Shown: positions 44,850 to 54,639 of the stretch, in pieces
Layout: every line of letters begins with the position of its first letter
How positions within the stretch are numbered: position 1 is the first letter of the stretch
Source: Crystallibacter degradans
GTDB lineage: Bacteria; Actinomycetota; Actinomycetes; Actinomycetales; Micrococcaceae
DNA: 64,000 nucleotides
Assembly: GCF_012952295.1 (NCBI RefSeq)
Contig: NZ_JABBCH010000015.1
Span: 1-64,000, forward strand
Direction: 5' to 3'
Made by a program: the position numbers and the translations under genes
Notes under the pieces: model-generated
Seen by the model: the letters and a program-made list of their open reading frames with translations, nothing else
The model's database searches: none
What the model was told of the DNA's origin: nothing

Positions 44850-47573
44850 TCATTCCGCCGGACGCACGGCCAGGCTGCCGTCTGCGAGATCGACGACGAT
44901 GGTACCGATTTGATCCGTCCGGAAAACCGGTATCCGGAGCCGCTCCAAGGCCGAGAGGATCGCGGGCGCAGGATGGCCGTAGTCATTGTCACGGCCAACA
45001 GAAATAACCGCCGTTCTCGGCTGCACCCGGTCCAGGATCGCGGTCCCACCGTTACGGGCGCCGTGATGGCTGATCTTAAGGACGTCCACGCTGCCCGGTT
45101 CAAGAGCCAAGCCCCGGAGCAGATCTGCCGCGGCCTCCTCTTCCAGGTCGCCGGTCAGCAGTATGCGCAGAGCCCCGCCGTCGGCGCCAGGGACTGTGAC
45201 CAGCATGACGATGCTTGAATCGTTCTCCGAAGCGCCGGTCCGTGCCGCCGTCGGCCAGAGTATTTCCCACGAAGCGCTGCCCGTCCGGCCCGAATATCCC
45301 GCCTTGCCGAGTTCAGGGTCCAATCCGTGTTCGGCCAGCGTGCCGTCGACCAGGTCGGGCAGCTCCTTCTTCGAACTTCCAACGAGCACCCGCGCCACCC
45401 TACGTCCGTCCAGCACGCCGTCCAGGCCACCGTAATGGTCCAGGTGCATGTGCGTGAGGACCAAAAGCCCGATGCTCTCCACTCCGAGCGAATCCAGGCA
45501 GGAATCCATAGCGCCGGGTTCAGGCCCGGCATCAATAACCATGGCCTGGCCCGTACCTGTGCGGATCACCAGCCCGTCGCCTTGACCGACGTCGCAGACC
45601 ACGGCATCCCAGCGTTCGGGCAGCGCGGGAACACCCCTGTTTGAGAACAGCCAGCCCAGCAGCGCACCGGCGACGACAGCCGCACAAAACGCAGCCCCCA
45701 CCCGCTGCTTCCCGGTCCACCGCGCTCCGGCGCGCCGTGTGGTCCCCCTCCCGCGTTGGGCTTCCTGATCCGCGCCCAGGGAGGTCCCCTGGTCTGCGGA
45801 CGCAGGCAGTTCAGGCGTGTACCGCCGGCCGGAGCCACGGCCACGGCAGGACGTCTGCTCGACCCTGAACCACAAAGAGGAAAAGCCGTCCCGTCCCTGC
45901 GCAGCCAGCCACAGAAGGGCGAGAAGGACGACGGCGGCAGCGGCCGCCAAGACCGCGCCGGCCGGTCCGCCAAGCCACGGAAGAGTGGCCAGTGGAAGTC
46001 CGGAGAAGGTCCGGGCGATCTGCGCGACCCAGAGGGTGAGAAAGCCTGTAGTGTGGACGAGCCAACCGCCGGGTAGTGGCGCCCATGGGAGCAGCGCCAG
46101 GGAGACCATGCCGCCGATGGTGACGAAGGGAACCACCGGCGCCGCCAGGATGTTGGCCGGTATCGAGAACATGGCCAACTCCGGTTGGAGCTGGACGAGG
46201 ACGGGCGTGCAGAACAGCTGGGCAGCCAGCGGAATCGCCATGGCGTCAGCGAGTAGCTTCGGCATGAAGTGTTGCAGCCATCGCGAGCACGTGCTGCCGA
46301 GCAGCACCAGCCCCAAGGTAGCCAGCACCGAGAGAATGAAACTGTATTCACTGGCCAGCCATGGATTGGCCAGAAGGAGGATGAGCACGGCCAGCGCGAG
46401 GAAGGACAGCGAAGCTCGCCGCCGGCCGGAGACCAGTGCTGCCACGCCGATCGCTCCCATGACCGCGGCACGCAGGACGCTCGGCTCCGGCCGCACCAAC
46501 AGCACAAATCCGGCCAGCGCGACAATGCCCAGCACCGAACTCAGCCACCGGGGCGCTCGGCAGGCTGTCGCCAACAGGTAAACAAATCCGAGCAAGTAAC
46601 TGCAGTTCGCTCCGCTGACCGCCATAAGATGCGTCAGGCCGGTACGGCGCATGGCTTCTTCCAAATCGTCTGTCTGCTGTTCCCTGTCGCCAAACACCAT
46701 TCCTGGCAGCAGTCCGCGCGCATCCGGCGGCAGGCTCCCGGTGTGTTCGACGAATAAGCTCCGGAGCGCGTTGACCGCCTCAGCAGCCGGCGGAGTCGAT
46801 GTCACATCGGGCGCCGTTGAGGCACTCAGCATGGCAGCTTCCGACGATCCCGGTTCCATCGGTGCCAGGGTTCCGGCGGCGTGCAACCGATCCCCGTAGC
46901 GGACTGTCTGCCATGTCTGGTTACCGATGACAAGCACCGGGGTTGCGGCCTCGAACTTCCGTCCCGCGTGCGATGCCTCGGTGATTTCGGCGGTGACGAG
47001 ATACCGTGGACCGGAGCCGAACGTCGACGGCGTCTTTGAGCGAGAGGCATCCGAGAGCGCCGTGAGTTCGGCGGTGACGTACGCTCCGGATTCTATGGCG
47101 GGCCCGATCGGCCCGCTGAGCCGTTCCGTGTGTTTGACGCCGATGACCAGTGCCAGCAGTCCGACAGTGCACACCAGTAGGATCACTGTGCCGGTCACCG
47201 CGGGAATAGACTTCCGCCGGCGTCGTCGCAGTCGGGCCAGCAAGAACGCTGTTACCGCGCCACCACACAGGGCTGCGCCGGTCAACCCCACGCCGGGCGG
47301 TAGTCGGAGCAGAACGAGCGCCACCAGCCAGCAGGTTGTCGCCGCGGCGGCTAACCTCAGATCCAGCCGGACCGCTCCGGGACCGCTGTCTCCAGCTCCC
47401 GGCCGCAGCGGTTTGGCCGCGGCTGCATCACTTGTAGGTTTTTCCCGGAACAGCCACGCCTTCGAGCTTCGCTTTGCGACGGCGCTCGGGTCGCTGGTGG
47501 TGTCCTTGACCGTTTCGCCGGCCATTTCGCGTGCAGCCCGCGCATAGTGCTGCCAGGGCGGCGCCGGGCTCAC
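44850..47573 (-). CDS. comEC: ComEC/Rec2-family DNA channel protein
   Basis: ComEC is the inner-membrane channel for incoming single-stranded DNA. The 907 residues comprise an N-terminal membrane and OB region (about 50-250), a competence domain with many helices (about 270-560; GLTHLMAVSGANCSYLLG) and a C-terminal metallo-beta-lactamase domain from about 650 with LTHMHLDHYGGLDG, the nuclease-type metal site. The GTG at 47573 overlaps the comEA stop (GTGA). Whether this organism is naturally competent cannot be told from the window. Confidence 0.93.
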   Translation of the reverse strand: MSPAPPWQHYARAAREMAGETVKDTTSDPSAVAKRSSKAWLFREKPTSDAAAAKPLRPGAGDSGPGAVRLDLRLAAAATTCWLVALVLLRLPPGVGLTGAALCGGAVTAFLLARLRRRRRKSIPAVTGTVILLVCTVGLLALVIGVKHTERLSGPIGPAIESGAYVTAELTALSDASRSKTPSTFGSGPRYLVTAEITEASHAGRKFEAATPVLVIGNQTWQTVRYGDRLHAAGTLAPMEPGSSEAAMLSASTAPDVTSTPPAAEAVNALRSLFVEHTGSLPPDARGLLPGMVFGDREQQTDDLEEAMRRTGLTHLMAVSGANCSYLLGFVYLLATACRAPRWLSSVLGIVALAGFVLLVRPEPSVLRAAVMGAIGVAALVSGRRRASLSFLALAVLILLLANPWLASEYSFILSVLATLGLVLLGSTCSRWLQHFMPKLLADAMAIPLAAQLFCTPVLVQLQPELAMFSIPANILAAPVVPFVTIGGMVSLALLPWAPLPGGWLVHTTGFLTLWVAQIARTFSGLPLATLPWLGGPAGAVLAAAAAVVLLALLWLAAQGRDGFSSLWFRVEQTSCRGRGSGRRYTPELPASADQGTSLGADQEAQRGRGTTRRAGARWTGKQRVGAAFCAAVVAGALLGWLFSNRGVPALPERWDAVVCDVGQGDGLVIRTGTGQAMVIDAGPEPGAMDSCLDSLGVESIGLLVLTHMHLDHYGGLDGVLDGRRVARVLVGSSKKELPDLVDGTLAEHGLDPELGKAGYSGRTGSASWEILWPTAARTGASENDSSIVMLVTVPGADGGALRILLTGDLEEEAAADLLRGLALEPGSVDVLKISHHGARNGGTAILDRVQPRTAVISVGRDNDYGHPAPAILSALERLRIPVFRTDQIGTIVVDLADGSLAVRPAE

Positions 47574-48355
47574 ACGGTCACCAAGTCCACGAGGCTTGCC
47601 AGCATGACTTCGCCGATGCCCGGCACTGCATCCAGGTCTTCGGGCCGGCCGAAGCTTCCATGCTGCTCGCGGAAGTCGATGATCCGCTGAGCCAGAACGG
47701 GCCCGACCCGGGGAAGCGTCTTAAGTTCTTCCAGCGAAGCGCTGTTGAGATTGATCTTTGCCGCGGGCTGGTCTTCCGCTCCGCCGGCACCGCCCTCGGG
47801 ACCCGCTGCAGTCGCGCCGCTGCCGGAGGCGGACTGGTGCTCGGGTGAGGAAACGAAGACCTGTTGTCCGTCCGTGAGCGGCGCCGCCAGGTTCAGTGAC
47901 GCCAGATCTGCGTCTTCGCTGGCACCTCCCGCGGCTTCCAGTGCTTCAAAAACCCGCGCCGATGCCGGTAGACGGACAATCCCCGGACGATCGACGGCGC
48001 CGGCGACATGGACGATGATCTGCGCTGCATCGCCGGGATCGGCCTCCGGCCCGGCGGAAGCAGCTTCTTCATTCGTCTCGGCCGGGGATTCAAGCTCGCC
48101 GGCCTGCTCCGGGTCCTGTCCTTCCCCAGTGGGTCCGGCCACAGCGGTGGAACTCGTGGCGGGCAGCGACAGCAGCACATCGCTCTCATCCCTGTGGGTA
48201 TCGGCCGTCAGGAGCAGCACCAGCGCGTAACCGATGGCCAGGCCTGCAGCGATCAGCGCTGCCCCGAGTGCCACCCGCAGACGCGGGCGCCGAACGGACA
48301 TTTTCAGGCCGTGGCTGGCTTCTGTGGCGGCTGTTCCCCAGCGGTGGCGGCCCAT
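47570..48355 (-). CDS. comEA: ComEA-like DNA-binding protein
   Basis: ComEA binds double-stranded DNA at the cell surface and feeds ComEC. The 261 residues have one membrane helix (about 28-50), an acidic Pro/Glu/Ala linker, an SLBB domain (about 112-172; IIVHVAGAVDRPGIVRL) and a C-terminal double helix-hairpin-helix (about 197-260; INLNSASLEELKTLPRVGPVLAQRIIDFRE in parts, then LDAVPGIGEVM). ATG at 48355; MSVRRPRLR at 48301 is an alternative. Coupled to comEC. Confidence 0.92.
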   Translation of the reverse strand: MGRHRWGTAATEASHGLKMSVRRPRLRVALGAALIAAGLAIGYALVLLLTADTHRDESDVLLSLPATSSTAVAGPTGEGQDPEQAGELESPAETNEEAASAGPEADPGDAAQIIVHVAGAVDRPGIVRLPASARVFEALEAAGGASEDADLASLNLAAPLTDGQQVFVSSPEHQSASGSGATAAGPEGGAGGAEDQPAAKINLNSASLEELKTLPRVGPVLAQRIIDFREQHGSFGRPEDLDAVPGIGEVMLASLVDLVTV

Positions 48356-48441
48356 GGGACTACGCTATGAAGCAAATCAACGGCCAGGCAGAATGCTCCT
48401 GCGGCTTGTGGACAGGAGCATCCCATCCCGGATTGTGGAGA

Positions 48442-49395
48442 TCAGGACACCGGTTCGGGCATGGCGGGTCCTATGACGACGGCGAGGACTCCCAGTCCGG
48501 CATGGGCGGCCAGCACCGACGGTACCGCGGTGACCAGGATTTCATCACCGACATGAGGACTGAGCTCTTCGGCCAGCGACCTGGCCTCTGCTTCATTGCC
48601 GAAATAATGGACAGCCAGCTGCGGTGAATACTCGAGCTCTTCGATCCGCCGGACCACCAGCTGCTGCATCCGGACGAGCGCCTTGGAAGCCGTCCTGATT
48701 TTCTCCACCTCTGCGATGGCACCGTCGCGGATAGTGAGAATAGGTTTGATAGCCAGCAGCGACCCGAAGAACCCAGCCGCCGGATTGATCCGCCCGCCCC
48801 GGCGCAGCTGGTCCAGGCTGGGAACATAGAAGAGGACATCGGCGGCTGCCGCCGCTTCGCGGGCCCGTTCCGCCACCGCGGATACCTCCGCGCCGTCCTG
48901 CGCCGCCAGCACCGCGGCGACAACGGCAAATCCCTCCGCCATCGCCACCGACCGGGTATCGACGATCTCCACCCGGATATCCGTCTCTGCCGCAGCCAGC
49001 GCCGCCGCTTCCACGGTGCCTGAAAGGGATCCGGAGAGGTGGATGGAGACGATGGCGTCGAAGCCCTGCCGCTGCAGTTCCTCATAGGTCCGCTTGAAGA
49101 GGCCTGGCGACGGCCGGGAGGTCTTGACTTCCTTACCTTCAGCCAGACCGACGGTCAGCACGGCGGGGACGTCGTCCACTCCCTCGCCGTAGATCTGGCC
49201 GGAAATCATCACCGGCATCGGGACGATCCGCAGCCAGTCCGCGGTTTCCGGTTCGGCTGCCCACTCAGCCGGCAGGGAGGCGGCCGAATCCGTTACCACG
49301 GCGACCCTGAGCCGTCCGGATACTTCCTCCGGCTTGCGGCCGGCCTGGTGCAGCAGTTGCCGTGACCGCTGCACCAGCTCCTCAAGCCATGACAT
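48442..49395 (-). CDS. DegV-family fatty-acid-binding protein
   Basis: A 317-residue DegV protein with the two-domain fold that holds one fatty acid. Motifs: VAVVTDSAASLPAEW (about 31-45), TSRPSPGLFKRTYEELQ, VSIHLSGSLSGTVEAA and the C-terminal LAVHYFGNEAEA. A 28-residue N-terminal helix precedes the domain. In some bacteria DegV/FakB proteins supply fatty acids to a kinase; whether a kinase exists here is unknown. It begins 12 bp after leuS and is probably cotranscribed. Confidence 0.9.
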   Translation of the reverse strand: MSWLEELVQRSRQLLHQAGRKPEEVSGRLRVAVVTDSAASLPAEWAAEPETADWLRIVPMPVMISGQIYGEGVDDVPAVLTVGLAEGKEVKTSRPSPGLFKRTYEELQRQGFDAIVSIHLSGSLSGTVEAAALAAAETDIRVEIVDTRSVAMAEGFAVVAAVLAAQDGAEVSAVAERAREAAAAADVLFYVPSLDQLRRGGRINPAAGFFGSLLAIKPILTIRDGAIAEVEKIRTASKALVRMQQLVVRRIEELEYSPQLAVHYFGNEAEARSLAEELSPHVGDEILVTAVPSVLAAHAGLGVLAVVIGPAMPEPVS

Positions 49396-49407
49396 TGTCA
49401 GCCGCCC

Positions 49408-51897
49408 TTAGGCCGGGACGATATTGACCAGTTTGGGTGCCCGGACGATGACCGTGCGGACGCTGCGTCCGTCGAGCGTTTTGACCACCTGTTCCGATGC
49501 CAATGCCTTGGCCTTGAGCTCCTCTTCGCTAATGTCCGGGGCCACTTCGAGCCGGTCCCGGACCTTGCCCTGGACCTGGACGACGGCGGTAACCGTGGCC
49601 TGGACCAGCAGCTGCTCGTCGACCGCCGGCCAGCTGGCGGCCGCAACCGAGGGCTCATGCCCGAGCGCTGCCCAGAGATCCTCTCCGGTGTACGGAGCGA
49701 ACAGGCTCAGCACTATGGCCACCGCTTCCGTAGCTTCCCGAACGGCGGGGTCGGCTCCGCCGACACCGCTGTCGATCGCCTTGCGGGTGGCATTGACCAG
49801 CTCCATGAGGCGGGCGATGACCACGTTGAACTTATGGTTGTCCAGCAGTTCGGCGGCGTCGGCGATGGTCCGGTGGGTCACCGAGCGCAGCGCACGGTCG
49901 CCTTCTGCTGGATCGGCGCCGACGGTTGAAGTCACGTCCTGGCCCAGCCGCCAGGCACGGGCCAGGAATTTAGCCGAGCCCGACGGCGAAACGTCGGCCC
50001 AGTCGACGTCGTCCTCCGGCGGTGAGGCGAAAATCATGGTCAGCCGGACGGCGTCGACACCGAACTTGTCCAGCTGCTCGCCGAGGTCCACACCGTTGCC
50101 CAAAGACTTGCTCATGGCCTTGCCCCCGTTGAGGACCTGGCCCTGGTTCAGCAGCGCGCTGAACGGCTCGTCGAAGTCCACCAGCCCGAGGTCCTTGAGC
50201 ACCTTGGTGAAGAACCTGCTGTACAGCAGGTGCAGGATGGCGTGCTCGACGCCGCCCACGTACTGCCCGACCGGCAGCCACTTGTTGACCGCTTCGACGT
50301 CGAAAGGCCCTTCGGTGTAGTCCGGCGAGGCAAACCGAAGATAGTACCAGGAGGAATCCACGAAGGTATCCATGGTGTCCGTATCCCGGGTGGCAGCGCG
50401 TCCGCAGTTCGGGCAGTCCACATTGACCCAGTCCGCGGCGGCGGCCAGGGGCGATGTGCCCTTCGGTGAGAGCGCTTCGCCGCGCAGGTCTTCGGGCAGC
50501 CGCACCGGAAGCTGGTCATCCGGAACCGGCACCTCGCCGCACTCGGCGCAGTGGATGATCGGGATGGGCGCACCCCAGAAGCGCTGCCGGCTGAGCAGCC
50601 AATCGCGGAGCCGGTAGTTGACCGTCTTCTCACCGGTGCCGGCCGCCTCGACAATGTCGATGGCCTTGGCAATGCCCTCGTCCTTGGACAGGCCGTTGAG
50701 GTCGCCCGAGTTGATCAGGCTGCCTTCGCCCGTGGTGGCGGTCCCGCTGACCGCGGGGTCTTCCTCGCCGGTGTCCAGCACCGCCCGCACGGGCAGGTCG
50801 AATGTCTTGGCAAAGTCCAGGTCGCGCTGGTCGTGCGCGGGGACAGCCATAATGGCGCCGGTGCCGTAATCCGCAAGCACGTAGTCCGCGGCCCAGACGG
50901 GCAGTTTCTCGCCGTTCAACGGGTTGATGGCATAACGGCCGAGGAAGACGCCGGTCTTCTCCCGGTCGGTGGATTGGCGTTCAATGTCGGAGAGGGCCTT
51001 GACCTTTTCGCGGTAGTCCATCAGCGCATCATGCTGTTCGGGCGTAACCAGGTCCAGGGCCAGGTGGGCATCAGCGGCGACGACGAAGAATGTGGCGCCG
51101 TACAGGGTATCGGGGCGGGTGGTAAAGACGGTGACGCCCTTGGCTTCCCGGCCGTCCGCGGGCTCGATGTTGAAGTTGACGTGGGCGCCCTCGGACCGGC
51201 CGATCCAGTTGCGCTGCATGGCCAGCACACGCTCAGGCCAGTGCCCCTTCAGCTCGTCCATGTCATCCAGCAGCCGGTCGGCGTACTCCGTGATCTTGAA
51301 GTACCACTGGTTCAGGCTCTTCTTGGTTACCGGCGTACCGCATCGTTCACAGGCACCGTTGACAACCTGTTCGTTGGCCAGCACCGTCAGGTCCTTGGGG
51401 CACCAGTTGACCGGTGAATTCTTCCGGTAGGCCAGCCCGCGCTCGTAGAACCGCAGGAACAGCCACTGTGTCCAGCGGTAGTAGTCCGCGTCGGAGGTGT
51501 GCAGCCGCCGGGACCAGTCGGCGCTGATGGCGTAGCGCTTGAAGGATGCAGCCTGGGTCTCAATGTTGGCGTACGTCCATTCGGACGGGTGCGCGTTGCG
51601 CTTGATGGCCGCATTTTCCGCAGGCAGGCCGAAGGAGTCCCAGCCGATCGGGTGCAGGACGTCGTAGCCCTTCAACCGCAGGTAACGCGCGACGACGTCG
51701 CCCATGGCGAACGCTTCGGCATGGCCCATGTGCAGGTCGCCCGAGGGATAGGGGAACATATCCAGCACGTAACGGCGCTCCTTCGAGCCGTCGTCAACGG
51801 CCTTGAAGACGCCAAGCTCTTCCCAGACGGCAGGCCATTTGGCCTCCATGGCGGAAAAACTGTACTCGTTCGGTTCGGTACCAGACTGCGTACTCAC
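49408..51897 (-). CDS. leuS: Leucyl-tRNA synthetase
   Basis: LeuS charges tRNA-Leu. The 829 residues include the class I signature [13 protein letters not shown] (about 50-63, HMGH variant), a CP1 editing domain with [16 protein letters not shown], and the KMSKS loop [12 protein letters not shown]. Its length is typical. GTG start with GAGGAC 9 nt upstream. A leucine leader peptide, a hairpin and a terminator lie in the 216-bp upstream region, so transcription is probably attenuated in response to charged tRNA-Leu. Confidence 0.97.
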   Translation of the reverse strand: MSTQSGTEPNEYSFSAMEAKWPAVWEELGVFKAVDDGSKERRYVLDMFPYPSGDLHMGHAEAFAMGDVVARYLRLKGYDVLHPIGWDSFGLPAENAAIKRNAHPSEWTYANIETQAASFKRYAISADWSRRLHTSDADYYRWTQWLFLRFYERGLAYRKNSPVNWCPKDLTVLANEQVVNGACERCGTPVTKKSLNQWYFKITEYADRLLDDMDELKGHWPERVLAMQRNWIGRSEGAHVNFNIEPADGREAKGVTVFTTRPDTLYGATFFVVAADAHLALDLVTPEQHDALMDYREKVKALSDIERQSTDREKTGVFLGRYAINPLNGEKLPVWAADYVLADYGTGAIMAVPAHDQRDLDFAKTFDLPVRAVLDTGEEDPAVSGTATTGEGSLINSGDLNGLSKDEGIAKAIDIVEAAGTGEKTVNYRLRDWLLSRQRFWGAPIPIIHCAECGEVPVPDDQLPVRLPEDLRGEALSPKGTSPLAAAADWVNVDCPNCGRAATRDTDTMDTFVDSSWYYLRFASPDYTEGPFDVEAVNKWLPVGQYVGGVEHAILHLLYSRFFTKVLKDLGLVDFDEPFSALLNQGQVLNGGKAMSKSLGNGVDLGEQLDKFGVDAVRLTMIFASPPEDDVDWADVSPSGSAKFLARAWRLGQDVTSTVGADPAEGDRALRSVTHRTIADAAELLDNHKFNVVIARLMELVNATRKAIDSGVGGADPAVREATEAVAIVLSLFAPYTGEDLWAALGHEPSVAAASWPAVDEQLLVQATVTAVVQVQGKVRDRLEVAPDISEEELKAKALASEQVVKTLDGRSVRTVIVRAPKLVNIVPA

Positions 51898-51961
51898 GTT
51901 GACTTGTCCTCGTCCTCTTGGTTGCTACGGCGCACTCCCGGTGGTTGCCGCTTAGACACAC

Positions 51962-51986
51962 AAAAGCCCCTCGACACGGGAGGGGC
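51962..51986 (-). terminator. leuS attenuator terminator
   Basis: On the minus strand GCCCCT (51981-51986) pairs with AGGGGC (51966-51971) around a 9-nt loop, followed by TTTTG (51961-51965). It lies about 65-90 nt before leuS and 34 nt after the leader-peptide stop, as expected for an attenuation terminator. Confidence 0.6.
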
Positions 51987-51988
51987 GG

Positions 51989-52020
51989 CCGCACGTTACG
52001 GAACTGTTCCGTAGGTGCGG
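51989..52020 (-). promoter_or_regulatory. leuS leader hairpin (pause/anti-structure)
   Basis: Directly after the leader-peptide stop, CCGCAC pairs with GTGCGG, enclosing TACGGAAC with GTTCCGTA around a single A. A ribosome stalled on the Leu codons would cover the 5' arm and free GTGCGG. How that would prevent the downstream terminator is not clear from the sequence. Confidence 0.55.
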
Positions 52021-52044
52021 CTAGCTAAGCAGAAGTGCGGACAT
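52021..52044 (-). CDS. leuS leader peptide MSALLLS
   Basis: ATG TCC GCA CTT CTG CTT AGC TAG: seven codons, three of them consecutive Leu. It precedes a hairpin and a terminator upstream of leuS, the classic attenuator order. No ribosome site is present, but the ATG is 6 nt after a TAAAGT -10 hexamer, so the transcript would be leaderless. Attenuators of leuS have been predicted in some Streptomyces, which supports the reading. Confidence 0.65.
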   Translation of the reverse strand: MSALLLS

Positions 52045-52056
52045 GGAATTACTTTA
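52045..52056 (-). promoter_or_regulatory. Candidate -10 element for the leuS leader
   Basis: TAAAGT on the minus strand (52051-52056), then AATTCC, then the leader ATG. The -35 region 17 bp upstream falls in the decamer repeats at 52071-52098 and has no clear consensus. Confidence 0.45.
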
Positions 52057-52070
52057 CCGCAGATCAGCCG

Positions 52071-52098
52071 GAGGCTTCCTTAGGCTTCCTTAGGCTTC
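52071..52098. repeat. Triple decamer direct repeat upstream of the leuS leader
   Basis: Three near-identical copies of a 10-bp unit, GAGGCTTCCT, TAGGCTTCCT and TAGGCTTC, stand head to tail between the glpK stop and the leuS promoter. They cover the expected -35 position. They could be a factor-binding site or replication slippage. Confidence 0.6.
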
Positions 52099-52113
52099 GC
52101 GTCCGGATCAGGC

Positions 52114-53628
52114 TCAGCGCACGTCCTCGTCCACCCAGTCGAACGTGCGGGTCACCGCCTTCTTCCATAACCGCAGCTGCCGGTCCCGTTCGGAGGACGC
52201 CAGCTGCGGTTCCCAGCGACGGTCCTGGGCCCAGTTCGACCGAAGTTCCGCAAGGTCCTGCCAGAATCCGGTGGCCAGCCCCGCTGCATAGGCCGCTCCC
52301 AGTGCTGTGGTTTCGGCGACCTTGGGGCGGATGACCGGGACACCGAGAATGTCTGCTTGGAACTGCATCAACGCATCGTTGGCAACCATCCCGCCGTCGA
52401 CCTTCAATTCCTCAAGCGGAACGGCCGAATCCGCGTTGACCGCTTCGAGGACCTCACGGGTCTGGAACGCGGTGGCCTCCAGAGCAGCCCGGGCGATGTG
52501 TGCCTTCGTGACGAAACGCGTCAGCCCCACCAAGGCTCCGCGCGCATCGGCACGCCAGTAAGGAGCGAAGAGTCCGGAAAATGCGGGCACGAAGTACGCG
52601 CCTCCGCTGTCGGGTACCGAGGAGGCCAGCTCTTCGACTTCCGCGGCCGAACTGATGATGCCCAGGTTGTCCCGCAGCCACTGGACCAGTGACCCGGCAA
52701 CAGCTATCGAGCCTTCAAGCGCATAACACGGCGCGTCGTCGCCGATCTTATAAGCCACGGTAGTTAGCAGGCCGTTCGCGGATTCGACGATCTCGCTGCC
52801 GGTATTGACGATGACAAAACAGCCGGTGCCGTAAGTGTTCTTGGCATCCCCGGCGTCGAAAGCCGCCTGCCCGAAAGTCGCTGCCTGCTGGTCGCCGAGA
52901 ATCCCGGCAACGGGAACGTGCCGCAGCAGCTGGGATCCATGGACCGTCCCGTATACCTCCGCCGAAGACTTGATTTCCGGGAGCAGGGAAGCCGGGACAT
53001 CGAAAACCTCGAGGATGGACCGGTCCCAGGCGAGCGTCTTCAAGTCCATGAACAGCGTCCGGGAGGCGTTTGTGACGTCCGTGACATGGACTCCTCCGTC
53101 CGTTCCTCCTGTCAGGTTCCACAGCACCCAGCTGTCCGTGGTGCCGAAAAGAAGCTCGCCGGCGTCGGCCTTGGCCCGGGTGCCTTCCACATTGTCCAGA
53201 ATCCATTTCAGCTTGGTACCTGCGAAGTACGGCGAAAGCGGCAGCCCGGTAATTGCTTTAAACCGGTCGGTGCCGCCGTCAGCAGCCAGCGCGTCGCAGA
53301 TAGGCTGGGTGCGCACATCCTGCCACACGATGGCGTTGTAAACCGGTTTTCCGGTCTTCCGGTCCCACACCACGGTGGTTTCGCGCTGGTTGGTGATGCC
53401 CACGGCGGCAATATTGTGGCGCGTCAGATTGGCACGGGCCAGCGCGTTGCCGATGACCTCGCGGGTGTTGTCCCAGATTTCCACCGCATCATGTTCCACC
53501 CAGCCCGGCTGCGGAAAAATCTGCCGGTGTTCCATCTGGCCGGTCGAAACGATCTGTCCGGCATGGTCAAAAATGATGGCCCGCGAGGACGTGGTCCCCT
53601 GGTCGATGGCCAGAACGTAGTCGGACAA
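52114..53628 (-). CDS. glpK: Glycerol kinase
   Basis: GlpK phosphorylates glycerol to glycerol-3-phosphate. The 504-residue length and motifs fit: [15 protein letters not shown] (about 6-20), [35 protein letters not shown] and the C-terminal [18 protein letters not shown]. The TTG at 53628 has AGAGG 6 nt upstream and gives the normal start [10 protein letters not shown]; a longer start at 53676 is not needed. No glpF or glpD lies nearby. It ends just before the leuS leader. Confidence 0.96.
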   Translation of the reverse strand: MSDYVLAIDQGTTSSRAIIFDHAGQIVSTGQMEHRQIFPQPGWVEHDAVEIWDNTREVIGNALARANLTRHNIAAVGITNQRETTVVWDRKTGKPVYNAIVWQDVRTQPICDALAADGGTDRFKAITGLPLSPYFAGTKLKWILDNVEGTRAKADAGELLFGTTDSWVLWNLTGGTDGGVHVTDVTNASRTLFMDLKTLAWDRSILEVFDVPASLLPEIKSSAEVYGTVHGSQLLRHVPVAGILGDQQAATFGQAAFDAGDAKNTYGTGCFVIVNTGSEIVESANGLLTTVAYKIGDDAPCYALEGSIAVAGSLVQWLRDNLGIISSAAEVEELASSVPDSGGAYFVPAFSGLFAPYWRADARGALVGLTRFVTKAHIARAALEATAFQTREVLEAVNADSAVPLEELKVDGGMVANDALMQFQADILGVPVIRPKVAETTALGAAYAAGLATGFWQDLAELRSNWAQDRRWEPQLASSERDRQLRLWKKAVTRTFDWVDEDVR

Positions 53629-53796
53629 AGCAGACCTCTTCGCTAGGACAGGACGCCGGCGCCGGAAGGGCAGCACCGATTGGGCTCGAACCTAGCCCCG
53701 CTGCGGGTGGAGGTCAATTCCCGCCAAACGGTGATGCGCCTCTTTTACGGCCGCGGCTGGCCGCCGACGCCTGCATTGCTCGGTAGAGTCTTGTAT

Positions 53797-54636
53797 ATGG
53801 GAACGGCAGATAAAACGGCGCTGAACAACGGCGTCCTGATGGACCAACTGGGCTTCGGCCTGTACAAAGTTCCGCCGCAGGACGCCGCCGGGCTTTGCTA
53901 CCAGGCATTGGAATCCGGCTACCGGCATTTCGACACTGCCGCGCTGTACGCCAACGAGGCCGGAGTGGGTGAGGCGGTCCGCCGGTTCATCGCCGAGGAA
54001 CCGGAATTCAGTCGCGACGACATTTTTGTCACCAGCAAGATATGGAACGACAGCCACGGCTACGACGCGGCGCTGCGTGCCTTTGACGCCTCGCTGGAAA
54101 AGCTTGGGCTCGACTACCTCGACCTGTATCTGATCCATTGGCCACAGCCGGAACGGGCACTGTACGTGGACACCTACCGCGCCCTGGAACGCCTTTACCA
54201 TGAGGGACGCGTCCGTGCCATAGGCGTTTCGAACTTCCAGCCGGCCCATCTTGAGGAACTGTTGAAAAACTGCGATGTCGTGCCGGCAGTCAACCAGATC
54301 GAGCTGCATCCGTGGCTCCAGCAGGAGCAGTTGCGGGAGCTGCACGCTGCTCACGGAATCCGCACGGTCGCCTGGAGCCCGCTGGGGCGGGGCAAAGTGC
54401 TGTCAGACCCCGTGGTCGCGGAACTGGCGCAGGAGCTGGGCAGGACTCCGGCACAGGTAGTTCTGCGCTGGCACCTGCAGCTGGGCAACGTAGCCATCCC
54501 GAAGGCGAGCTCAATGCAGCGGATCCAGGAAAACTTCAAGGTGTGGGACTTCGCCCTCGATCCTGAAGCCATGCGGCGGCTCGGCGGGCTCGAGCGGAAC
54601 GGCCGGATCGGTTCCCACCCGGACGAGGTGAACTAG
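53797..54636 (+). CDS. Aldo/keto reductase
   Basis: A 279-residue NADPH-dependent oxidoreductase of the AKR superfamily (2,5-diketogluconate reductase-like, AKR5). The catalytic tetrad is visible: Asp in YRHFDTAALYANE with the Tyr, Lys in FVTSKIWN and His in LYLIHWP. The C-terminal IPKASSMQRIQENFKVWDF binds the cofactor. TAGAGT ends 7 nt before the ATG with no ribosome site, so the mRNA may be leaderless. First gene of a three-gene operon, 3 bp before the hydrolase. Confidence 0.9.
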   Translation: MGTADKTALNNGVLMDQLGFGLYKVPPQDAAGLCYQALESGYRHFDTAALYANEAGVGEAVRRFIAEEPEFSRDDIFVTSKIWNDSHGYDAALRAFDASLEKLGLDYLDLYLIHWPQPERALYVDTYRALERLYHEGRVRAIGVSNFQPAHLEELLKNCDVVPAVNQIELHPWLQQEQLRELHAAHGIRTVAWSPLGRGKVLSDPVVAELAQELGRTPAQVVLRWHLQLGNVAIPKASSMQRIQENFKVWDFALDPEAMRRLGGLERNGRIGSHPDEVN

Positions 54637-54639
54637 AGC

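Noticed and set aside
51989-52020. tRNA or tRNA fragment
   Set aside because: A single hairpin without a T-arm, anticodon arm or acceptor stem. It belongs to the leuS leader.
51962-52044. T-box riboswitch upstream of leuS
   Set aside because: I saw no T-box core sequence or specifier-loop layout. A Leu-codon leader peptide with a terminator explains the region better.
52071-52098. CRISPR-like repeat
   Set aside because: The copies are 10 bp long, directly adjacent and without spacers; there are no cas genes.
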